The notes under the pieces were generated by a model. The model was not told where the DNA came from and did no database searches. It saw only the letters and a program-made list of their open reading frames with translations. 64,000 bases of DNA from Paralichthys olivaceus (lineage: Eukaryota > Chordata > Actinopteri > Pleuronectiformes > Paralichthyidae), in assembly GCF_024713975.1 (NCBI RefSeq), contig NC_091094.1, positions 10,091,001 through 10,155,000 on the forward strand. Direction: 5' to 3'. Of this stretch, positions 14,008-26,699 are shown piece by piece (the stretch's first letter is position 1; the number at the start of each line of letters is the position of its first letter). The translations under genes and the position numbers were made by a program.

Positions 14008-17000
14008 GAGGTTGTTGTTGCTCTAATTCTTTTGATGCACAGTAAGGTTGAGATGCAGCATCAGGCAAAACAAAGATGTGTAAAAGTGCATGTGTGAAAC
14101 ATATTGTTGTTGTAACTTGTTAGTGTGTGGGTCTATGTTCCTGCATCTCACAAAGTCATAATTCCCATCTGGGTACACAAACCTGGTTCCAACAATGTTG
14201 AGTGTTCTGACTGAATAGTAACTGTTAAGTCCAGGTTTAGATTAGGACAAGAATAATTTTGCTTCATTAAAATGTTTTTGTTATTATAACCTGTGTCTGT
14301 TTTTGACCTGCCTGTTTGGAATGGACTGTTTTCTTGCATTGTGCCGTCCCGGACACGATGCTGTCCCGATCGTAAATGTCACTCACGTTAATGAGTCACA
14401 GCTGCTGCTACAGAGCGGAAAGTTTATTTATACTGAACGAATCCTGTGTCCAGGTTGCATCTAATTCAAAACTGCAGTGCACATGTCAAGTGTGAAGCTA
14501 TTAAGATGAACAGTTCTCGAGATGTGCGTTCCACATACAGGCAGAGACTTCAATACATTTCTGTATCACTTGTGGAGTTCTATAGTAATCACTTCTATTT
14601 AGCCTTACAGCACTTTATTAACAAAAGTGATTGCTGAGGCCTAGAGAAATGACACAATGAAGTATAAAAGGTAAGACATGGTGCTTTGTGATTGGATATA
14701 GTCTATTGTCTATTGTTTATCCTGATCGTCTCATGCACTTCATTGTGAACTGAAACGATCAAAATGTTTAAAATAATCTCTCACTGCCCTGAAAATGAGG
14801 AATCAGGGATTCAGTCTGTTCACGGCTGGCTGAATAAAACATCTTGTATGCTTTTCAAAGCCTGTAAACAGCTATAAATAAATAAAATATATGTAAAAAT
14901 TAAAAATATATTTTAAACACATTTACAAAATGGGGAGACATTTTTTCATCTTCCCTCCAGAGTCCTGCACTCGTCTAGTTTTGCAAACCTGGTGTGTTCC
15001 TGCAAAGCTCAGCACCAGAATCGACCCCTTAACTCCAATTATCTTAGAATCAATTCTGGACTCAACCCATGAGCCGACCATAAACCCAGAGAAATACGCT
15101 CTGAGCTGCTGCTGAGCCGAGCGGGAGAAGTCAAAAATAAGCTATCAAAACAAGATGGGTTGATAAAACGATATCAGCAGATGATTGAGGCAGAGGCACT
15201 CGATAAGATTTCAATGACCTCCCCATGGGCTTCCTTTTCCTCAGAGCAGCTGTAAACATCACACCTCTCCAGATGTGAGTGTCATGTTACACACATGCCA
15301 TCACAACGGGGATACCTTCATTAATTATTCAAATCTAGTGACAAGACACCAGGATTGAACTGTTAACTGAACTCCTGTGCATCTCAGACACCAGGGAGCT
15401 TTTCTCAAGTATTCACAGTTTACACAGTGAGATCATCTAAAGAATAGCTGCAGATTAGCGCTTCACTGACATAAGACATAAGATGTAGGGTTGTTTTATT
15501 GTCTTTTTTCTTTAAATAAGGAGATAAGTAGCAGAGCCACAGAGTTCAGAATTTATTATTCAACTTGTAGTAACACAGTTTGCAGATTTACGACCGGAGC
15601 CAAGGACTGTGGCGGCAGCTGCAATGACAAGGTAAGCTACATCAACAGTCTGTTCTCTGACTGTAGATAAAGATGGATGACATGACAACTCCTTACCTTC
15701 AATATTTCAAACTGAAAATAAAATTGCAACGCAGATAAAAATAAATAAATAACTTCCCTCGAACCATCTTCTGTGGGTTCTTATCATTACATAAATAATA
15801 CCAGGGACCCTCACAGACCTTAGTCACACTGAAACTCAAACAGCTGAACCTGACCAACTTTTGCCAAACTAAAGCAATGACACAAGTTGTTGCTTTGGCT
15901 GGTGTGATGTTCGTGTTTCAGCCTGGTTGAATATCCCAAGTATTGTTAATGTAACATGTCCCAGTAACTCAGCTCCCTGTGCAGTTTTTACACACGTTTC
16001 CTGTCTGAACGTTCACTTTAAAACCTCTATTATCATGCGTAACAGCTGTGACAAATGTTTTTTTTAGCAATATCAGTATCCTCAGATCACAGCAATGTGA
16101 GAAAAAGTGTGTGTGTGTGTGTGTGTGTTTCATTTTCTCACCAGGTGAGGACTGGTCACTGGACGCCACTAAAGTAGCAGGAGTGGGTCTACGTCTTCTG
16201 ATCTGAAAAAAAGTGGAACAATGTCATGGTGGAAGTCATTTTATTCCTTGTACATACAAAGAACAGGTTCCATTAAAAAGGTTTTGCTGCCATGCCAAGA
16301 AGATATTTAAGTTTGAAGTGTTTTAAAGTATCTAAATCCCCCAAAACACTTTCTTGCTCTACTTTCACACAGACCCTCCATTGGGGTTTACTGGCTCTAT
16401 CACAAAATGCTAAGCAGTACACTGAAATGTGCATATTCTACAAACAAGACCAGTCGGGGAGTCTAGTCCTGTTCCCTCAGGTCCAGGATTATTGTTATCA
16501 TTACACAGACCAGCATCCACTGTCCCTTGTGACGCTGGCAGCCCACAACACTGTGTGTGTTCCATATTTTGGGTTTGGGACTCAGTTTGCAGACGTCTGA
16601 GCTGTGTGAGAGCAGAGCTGGATCTCACAGTGCAGCGCTGGGAGATCTGCAGGGCAAACTGCCACCACCTACTTGCTTCTTGGCTCATGATTAGTGGAGT
16701 GTAGCAGCTATGGAGCAGTCTGGGATCGTACATGAAAAGACTAGCACAATTCACTGAGCTGCTCAGCAGTTCGTGTTCAAATCTCAAATACTAGATATGA
16801 TGCAAACCCAGTGTTATTTCAGGACTTCCCCTGGTTTCAATTAAATACATCAAAATTAATAACAAGGACAATTACCCTTCAATTTAAATAAGGGTAAAAT
16901 AAATAATGATCTTTAACTGTCCACCTCTTGTATAACAATATAAAGTGAAGATGTTAACATTGAGCAATTTCTCATAGCAGAATGTGAGGAAGCTGCACTC

Positions 17001-20000
17001 ACTCCCCCACCAGTCAGGTCAGCTCTTTCTTTATTCATTCTGAATATTTGGTTTCTGTTAAGAATATTTGTTTCTCTGTTTGTGTTGTCATCTAAATTAG
17101 GCTCCACTTTAGTTGATAAATGCATTTGTTTAAATTAATACATTTTCATTGTAATGTTGGTTTCATTGTTGCTTGTTTGCTTTTATTTCTAATCCTTGTT
17201 TTCTTTGAGGTTCACTTCCTGGTTGAGGTGGTGCTCATGAACGAGCACACTTGAATGCCACATCTCCACCAGGTGGTTTCAATGTGGACTGAACCATGAT
17301 GGAAAGAAGAATGGGCTGGAGGGAGCAATTGGTTTTCTTTTGTATTTTCATTTTTCTCCTACCCTTAAGTAATATTAACTCTAGCCTTAACACTTTGTTG
17401 TAGAGGTATTGTACTCTTTAATGTATTAGTTTAAAGATACTTTATTAATATTCTTGTTTGCTTTAATTGTTTTCATTTGACCTTTTTTATTTAAGGGATG
17501 GTTTTACCCAAACATATTTAAAGCTATTGTTTGAGGCCTTCAGCTGTTTTGTCTGTGGGTTGGGGACTTTTCTATATGCCTGTGGGTTTTTGTGTATCGA
17601 TGCCATGTTTCTTTATCTTGTGAGAAAGTAAACTCAGACCTCTGAACCGACTTCCGGTCTCACTGTTGCTCTTACATTCTCTCAGACTGACAGCTCACAT
17701 CCTGAGTTTAAATGGCTGAAACATCTATCCCTAGCATAGAACCTTGTAAATTATTTTAACAACATGCAGTGAAGTTATTTCTATAGAATAATAATATTTG
17801 CAAACTGTAATGATTATACAGTAATATTTTGTTTGCAAACTTTGATTTTATAATGGTGGCACACTCTGACCCACTGATGTTGCAAACCAACTGCTCCATG
17901 TGAGAGTGTAGAAAAGAAACTACTGCACCATAAACTCTAAAAGGCTGTGATTGTGGAATTCAATTAGACAGCCAATTATTCAAACACACAGGCACTGCAC
18001 ACACTGCTGACACAGTGCTGATGAACACTGGAAGTCTTGTGAGCTCCAGTTCTCCATCCATCTTTTCTAAATACTGCTTGAGCACTTAAAATCAAAGCTG
18101 TTTTACTTCAGCCAACACAGTGAAGCATCACTGCATTTTATGTGACATTTTAAATTGATCCCTTTCCGTTTCAGACGAGAAATTAATAAGCAAAGTTTGA
18201 GCAAAAGACAGAGAGCAACAAAAGTTTGAGCTGTAAAAATGACTTTATAATGGGAAACTAAAAGACATGGTCTTCTCTTTATTGCAGTAGATTTTACCGT
18301 GAAAAATCAAAAAAGTAAAAAGAATTGGATTAATATCACCAGGTGCATGTTTTGGTTTTGAGGCTTTAAATAAATAAATATTTGAGAGGAAATCTTGAAA
18401 TTGCCCAAAATAGCGGGAAACACACACACACCACACATACCGAAGGAAAGACAAATCTAATGTTTGAGCCCTGCATGGTGTGAAACCTGATCTGCTAATG
18501 GCACCATAGTCATACTATGAGACTAATGACATGAAATAATTATGCAACTTTAGCAATTATGTGCAATAATGAAAAATGAGCAGTCACTCGAACTTCAGCA
18601 GCAAGGTCTAATTGGGTATTCAGATTTGAAGAGACTTCATGATCTTCCAAATCACAGCCTTGGATCACAGGAAGGCTGTGTGAATAACAAGCAGCACTTG
18701 GTGTCTTTTCTTTTCATGCACAGACGAGAAGAGATGTGGTTCTGCTTCATACCAGAAAAACTGCTGAACTCACATCCTGAGATGCATGTAAACTATTGAG
18801 TGTTGCCTGACCTGTGCCGTTTTTCCTTTCAGCATCCATGCACAGGGTCTCAAATGGTAATTTCTTCCTTGCATATATAACCATGAATAAATCCAGGTAC
18901 GCCCAATGTGCAGAGTGTAAAGATGGCGATCCAATGGCTTAACATGCACACAAAACGCAGCCGGGAGAAATCAGAGAAATCTGAAGCTGTACCTTCAATG
19001 GCATGTTTTGTGAGAATGTAAATGCATCATCACAGAATCAAGGAACTGGAAATCACTGTGTCCTAAAATCTATGTTAATTGGGTTAATATAATACTGCAG
19101 TAATACTACAAGGGGTTATTGGAAAGTGAAATGGGATATTTACAAATGTTGTCTGTGAACATTTTAAACAGGGCACAAAACAGAAGCATTCTCTCACACA
19201 CAGATGTTTAAGTCAAAGACAAAAACTAACTTATTTTTATTTTTCTGGTTGCATGTTGGAGCTTAAAGTTTTTTTGTTGGGCAGAAATTAGAATCTCTTA
19301 ACTTGTTCACAAAGAAGTAACTTATCTTCTGCCTGACAAGAAAAGAATATTACTTGTTGTAATTTTAGGGTTTCCATTTAGACAAGTTATATTATACCAC
19401 TTTAACTTTATAATATAATGTAAAAGTCATTCATTTAAAAAAATTCACTAACAAAATAACTAACAACTAATAACAAATCTATCTATCTTCTTGCCTTAGA
19501 ACATATATATATAAATAAATAAATATTGGCCCTCATTTTTACCTGCACCTGGTTACTACAGTCATAGTATATGTTATATATTAGTTGCCAGTAAAACATA
19601 TGTGGCACTGTGACATTAGATTGAGTATGCAAAGTATGAGGCCACTCTTACTACTATATTCCAAAAGTTATATGTGAAACTCCTTCATGAATATGAACAG
19701 TCCTGAGGTGAAACTGACAACTCTGTACAACTCAGTATGTCAGTACATGATCATGTTTTTACTCCTAGATTCGTAGGTCAATGAACTCTAACTCTTGTGT
19801 GTACTACAAATCTATGTACAAATATCTGAGCCCTGTGTGTGGGGTTTTGTTGTGATTCCAGAGGTTCATCATGCCGGCCCACATTAAAGCACAACGTCTG
19901 TGAAGAACTGATTATACCCAGAGTCATTGTTATTCTCCTCAGACGGCAGCGGAGCAAACCCCCCCGATCCTTCGCTCACACAAATACCACCGCTCACTGG

Positions 20001-23000
20001 ACAGGCCCAACCTTCAAACCATAATGCCTGCCTTTCAACCCACATCCATTTAAATGCAGTTCCGTCACTCAACACAGCAACAAACAAAAACAGCCTTCAG
20101 AGTGATGGGTGGGCATGAAAAGCCGTCCATGCCTGATATTCTTGTGGCGCGGGGGCATTGAACAAAATACCCTTGGCTGGAAAATATAGGTCAAGCCAAG
20201 AGACAGCAAATTTTCCCAGCAGACCCCAAAGGCGTACGAGCAAAAAGAGGAAAGTCAACAACAAAGAAAGCATCTTATTAGAAGTACTTTAAAATTTCAA
20301 AGATGGAAAATATAAAAATCCATTACACATACCTTACTTTGTATGTAGCTGACTTCAGATATATATCCAAGTATCTAATATTCAGAATTTTGGGAGAATT
20401 ATTCCAAGTATCAATGACCAATGTCTTTTCACATGACTACCTTTGAATAACAGTGTACCTGCTTTAAGGAGGCATATTATATTAGTCAATTGTTTCCAGC
20501 ATGTCTATAAAATGTCAGCCTCTAGTCTTGATTTGTCTTTCTCTGTTAAAGGATGTGTCGGACATGATGTGCATTGCGCAAATGTGAGCCATGATGCTAT
20601 CACAGGACATCACGATACACAGGAAGTATCAGACATACTATTGAGAAAGAAGCTGTAAGCTTACTGAAGACTTTTGCCTTTTTAACTTTGCAGAACTCCT
20701 ACATGCACAAAAACTATGTTACACACAGGAAAAGAAAAGATGAAAAAGTATAATATGAAGGTTTTTTAGATATTTGGATCATAAAGCAGGTCTTGGAGCA
20801 AAGGGGAGCCAGTGAGGCCAACTGAGTGACGGCAGGGGGTATGATATGTATGTTGTGGGGTGGTAATGGTGTTCTTTTTGGTTTGTGTGTGTAAATTGTG
20901 AAATTCAATAAAAAGAACGTTGAAAGAATAAAGCAGGTCTTGGTGCTACCGTAAAAGAAGCCATCAGGATTCACACAGCTTTGTGATTTCACAAAGTTAC
21001 CGCCCTCAGCTCTGCCCCAGAGTGTTTACTGAAAATCTGCAGCGTTTTCATCTGACCTCCATTACAAACTTGTATTAATACTTGTTTGGTCTCTTTCTCT
21101 TTTCAGCTTTTAATCTTTTTAACACTAATCTTCTACCAATCCCTGGATTAATTCTATCTTGCTGTATTAAGTGTCCTGTATTATCAATCGTGTTGTTTCG
21201 AGAGTTACATTAAGACCATCTATTATTACAGCTGTGTGAGAGTGGAATTCAAACGGGCTTAATCACAGTTAAGGAATAATATCCACCGCCTGGAGTCCAA
21301 GCTCCAAAAACAGGATAAGCTGCTTGATGACTCTCTCTAGAGCTGATACCCAGGAAAAACATATTTCCACCATCATTTTATCAGGTTAACTGCTGTCATG
21401 TTGCTCCTATATATTCAATGCACTCGCCTTGACATCACATGCTGGGCTGTCGTCCGCATTCCCCATCAATCCCAATTAAAACTCCATAAAGTCTGGCAGC
21501 AACAGTGAAGGTAGACTGTTAATTACATATGCCATTCTTGCTGTTGAGCTGCTCAAACACGAACCTCCCTGATGCCCCCCTCGGTCTTGGATTCCCTGGC
21601 CGGACTTGACTACTTACAGTGGTAATGTGTTGGCCCACCAGGACGGTCTTGCATCTAAAGAGAGCAAGCTGGAAGCTGTGGGTTCCACCACTCCTGCATT
21701 CAACCTGGAACCTGACACACTGACCATCTGTTCGGCTCATTTCAGCGCTGACTGACCATCCACATTTCCATTTACCAGTGATAATCATTAAGTTACACCA
21801 GGCTACAATTGGCCTGGTGGTGGGTTACTTAAAAATGGCCAAAGCCTTTCTCTGATTGGCTGACCAACCTGTTGCCGCAAGAGCTTTGTGAAGGAGATGT
21901 AAAACTACTATCAGAAAGTTTTTGGTGCTTCAAACCACAAATATTTATCCTCTGGATATTAAAACTACTAAAACTACGCTATCGATCATGTTTTATGGTT
22001 TGAAATAGACTTGACCTTGTAAGCTGTTCATGAAATAACCTGAGGTGACAAAGGAGGGAAAGAGGGTTAATAGTTGAAAATCTACTGACGTGTAAAGATT
22101 TTTCTTCCTGACGGTGATTTGCCTTATTAAGTGTTAGTTCTGTAATCCCTGCGCTATCAGCTCTGTGACCTTCAGTGGAACATTGTGTTTGCACTGGTCA
22201 GTACCCTGAACGAAGACAGGACATTCAGCTGAATTCCTACGAAAACCTCCCATAACCTTGGTATTGGGTTTGCCAAGGCCCCACTGAGCTGTCAAGGAAT
22301 CATAAGAAGTTAGAACAAAGCACTGGTCATTAATTCCTCTGACGATTCGTGTGATTCTTCAAATTTCATCTTGTCATTTGAAATATGATCTCGACGTTGT
22401 TCAGGCTAAAATCAGAGCTCAGCCATTATAAATCCTCACAGACTTCAATTGGCTCTCATTTGCTTCTGAATGGAAAGAATGATCTTATTCACAGAATTCT
22501 GAACCATGATAATTCACTTTCCGTTATCTCTCTTTCCTTTGTCCTCAGGCCTCCATCTCATTCTCTATCAAGTGAGAATACTTTACAAGTACTTCTATTT
22601 CTAAATTTGCTGTTTCTATGTTATCTCTCAACCAGCTGCAGATGGAAGGCAGGGGGGTTAGATGCAACACACGCTGTAATCTATTCTCCGTAATAAATCC
22701 AAGGACATGTTTGCAGAGGATTTGAAACGTAAATACCAGTTTGTAAAATATAACTGGTGCATTAACTGAACCTACCAATCTATACTCCCTCAAACCTAAT
22801 GTAAAGGGAGGGCTCATCATTATGGGAAATATATGTCTGTGCTTTCTTGCTGAGATTTGGATGTTCAGACTCACACCACTCTCATCTTCTACATATTGTT
22901 TACCAGGTGGTTAGCTTAGCATATAGACGAGGAGCAGGGAGATACAGGTAGAATGTCTCTACCAAGAAAAAGTCCACCTCTAATTCAGACTTATAATAGC

Positions 23001-26000
23001 TCTCCAAAAGAAACAGCCCTCTCATTGGTTCTAATGGGGACTGATGCAGGGGGAGTTTTCTCTCTGGGTTCAACCTGGCTCAGTTTTTGCTGCAATGAAA
23101 TGTGACCTAATCCGGACAGACACGGCATCAGCCAGAAAGTGCTGGTGTAATAGTGTGAAGAGTGAACTGCAGATTTCTACTGTTTATCTCTCAATGAAGG
23201 ACGAGATAATATCTTCAATTTGTATTATTCATTCATTTGTAACACGCTGAACCATGTACAGTTTAGATTTTGGTGTGACTCTCACTGAAGGTTATTTGCT
23301 TTTGAACACATTGATATTGTTATTGTGTCTCATCTAAATTACCCATCCAACTCTGCAAGAATGCAAATTTTCATATTCCCAAAATGTCAAGCTATTCCTT
23401 CAAATACTTCAAACGGATAATAAAAAACCTAATATACTGTACAGAATGTATCTATATCATAGTTTTATCAGTTAGAAACACACATCAACAATTGTTAATA
23501 GCTAAAAACATAGTTACTCTACATCCTTTGACACCATTAGGTCTCAGCCTCTATCAGTTCCAGTCAGTTTGTGCTCGTAGGTTAAGAGTGAGCTCTAATG
23601 TGAGGTTGTGATAACGGGGGACACTCTGTATCTGTGTGTGGATAAGAGGATGAGTGTGTGCTGTTGTTGCCGTGAGGGTTTGACCTCGAGAGAGGCCTTC
23701 CTGACAGACATGCAGTTCTCCACGGAGGCTGCTTCACCATGTTGGGAGGAGTCAGGTTGCAATGATTACTGAAACATGGGTGAAGTCCCTCTGTGCGACA
23801 TTTATAGCTGTTCCTACACACGTATCTGCTTTCTGTTGTTATTATTGCATCTGTAGATTCCCCCTTTTTTAAAGCTTTAAAACCAGTAACTGATGTTATG
23901 GCTGATTATTGTATCTTTGCAGGACTGTCTGTCTCAGCTGTCCCACACACTTAAAAACCTGCCTGCTGTGCAGACTGAGTGTCCTCTCACAGGGGTCTCT
24001 GAATAACCTGGACATTGTGATGTCCCAGTGCTAATCAGCCAAGCTTTGGTCAGGCTCATTGAGGCTGAGAGCAAATAGTCTCTTGAGATTTTTTTTTTTT
24101 GTAGAAGTAAACTGAATTTTCTTTGTGGACAGAGAGAAGAATGAACTGTTTGTTGGCGAAGAGGAGGAGGTAAACACAAGGCTGGAGGTGTTCAAGATTC
24201 TGAATCACCAAAAACCTTGGCTGATACAGTGGACACCCTAACACCCAGACACAAACAAGACAGACAGAGAGACACAAACAACTTTAACCAGATAAGTTGC
24301 TCTAGAGATGCACAGACAAACTGGAAGACAAGACAACTACAGCCACAGAGTATGTTCATTTTTACAAATATAAATTCTAATTATCTCCAAGCCGTACACG
24401 AACAAATAAGACAATCCAACCTTCATGCTCATCTGTTGCTAGTTTTATTAACGTTATGATCCTAATTATCTCAGTCCTGATTGATTTGGTGATACCTGTG
24501 TCGACAGCAGCAAGTCGCTTTAACAACAAACCAATGCTGTTCATCTCAACGTGAGCAACCATGAACCTCATTTCACGCTGCAACATTTAAAACTGATCCA
24601 TTCTTACGAAATGCTCAAAATGACCATGTTGTGAAATTGTCAAATAGCAGCAGTAGGCAATGTTTGGTCTGCATAATGCAAACAGTGAGGATGATAAAAA
24701 TGCATAAGACAATAATGATGGATTGAAATCTGTGTAGAAACAGCAGATGTACTGTAGATGGATGCACTTAAAGGTAGGGTTGGTAATCTATTTCTGAAAC
24801 ACATCTTTATCTTATTTCTTAAAATCCTCCCAGTGTTGTGATAGCCATCAAAAAATAGTCTGACATTTTTTTTTTTTAAAGCTGATGTCACAAACATGAT
24901 TCCATTTGGACTGAAATGATTGGCTGGCGTACCTGTCTGTCTAACAGACCTGCCTTCCTCCGCACATCCTGCCTGTGTTCTCACTGAACACACATATGAC
25001 ATACATCGCTGAAGCGGAGATGATTAATGCCAGAAGTAGTTTTGATGAGAGGGGGAGGGATGTATTGGTTGTATTTTTTCAAAGTGTAGTCTGCTGTTGT
25101 GAGCTTTTCCAGGATTACCAACCCTAGCTTTAGTTGGAAAAATGCAAAATCTAAGAATTAGGTTTTATTTTATCGAAAACTAAAGTATTACAAGTGATAT
25201 AAATGCTGCTGTTTGAAGTTTATGGAACAAACATTTGTGTCAAACTCTTCGTTCATATTTTTATCTCAAAAAACAACTTGAACATGAAGGTTTTCTATCA
25301 GTAAGGACATGATGCACCTGCTCTGTTTTGAAGTTGTCTCTCTCTCTGCGGAGTAAAAACCTCTTCAAAGTGATGGCAGACGTATTTAACCTGGAGTAAA
25401 AAGAGCCTCTCTCCCAGTCACAGTGCAGCGTTTACTTCCCTCCAGACTGCAGCTGCTGATGTTACAGGCGGAGGAGCGCTGGCTGACATTTACTGATATC
25501 ACTACAATCAATTGAAACCCCTTTGCTACATACAGCATCCATTCATCTAACTGTGCAGCTCCTAAATACAATCGACCTTTATTCACACAGGACATTTTGG
25601 GTGTAATTAATAATAATTACAAAGGATGCATTATATTTAAGATATAATATTTAATATTTAAGCTAGCTGGGATTTGTTATTGTTCATGCTGCATGCTACT
25701 GGGACCTTGATGTAACTGAGCCATTGTTAATGAAATGTGTGCTTTTGCTGAGATGTCTGTTTTGAAGGGAATCAATCCTGTGACATTAAGTTCTGTATTT
25801 TATTTATTGATTAAATCACTTCAATTGTGTTTTCATGTTACAGTGACTTTGTTGTTGTTAGTCAGTATGAAGGAATCAATATATTTGTTACATATGATCC
25901 GCCAAGGAGATTATCTTTTCACTCCCATCCGTTGGTTTGTTTGTTGGTTAGTTGGTTTATTTGTCAGCAGGGCTCCGTAAGAGATACCAAACGGATTTCC

Positions 26001-26644
26001 ACAAAACTTGGTGGAAAGATGGGAAAGGGGCCAAGAAACAATCTATTTAAGTTTGGAGATGATAAATTGTTTTCACTTTCTTTAACATTGTGAGATGTGG
26101 GGCGTTTTTTGACATTTTACGAATAATTCTCATGATGTTTTCTCTAGTTCATTTCATCTAAATTATATGAATTGTAGTTTTCTTTACCCCAGAAAAGGCC
26201 CTTTATATTTAAATACTTTATATTTACATCGAGCCGCCATGTTTTTTACAAACTAAACACCTTTTGAGTTTTTATGACAACTGAAGCTACCACAGGTTAT
26301 TTTTCACTGTTGAGAGGAGAGGGTGAGGTGCTTGTGTTCAGCTGCAACATGTAACTTCAACACTAGATATCACAAAATTCTACACATTGTACCTTTAACC
26401 GTGGAAGTCATTGCTATTACACCAGGCTGCCCCTCTGTATTTTAAGACTGTAAACCATGACAAAGAATGTGAAAATGATTTGTGCATTCAAGCTTGTTTC
26501 CTTTCTAAGGGGAAGTTATTTCACTTAAGCACGAGTGATTTCCTCCTTGTATACAGATGAGATGTGACTGATGAATGGAATTGTGAATGGAACACTGTCC
26601 ACTCTCCCCAACCATCCTACAAAATGTCCTGACAGGGACAAGCT

Positions 26645-26699
<55 letters not shown>

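Noticed and set aside
16410..16787. 125-codon minus-strand frame upstream of ppp1r1a exon 2
   Set aside because: No family resemblance, no phase-compatible splice sites, and it would interrupt the well-supported exon 1 to exon 2 junction.
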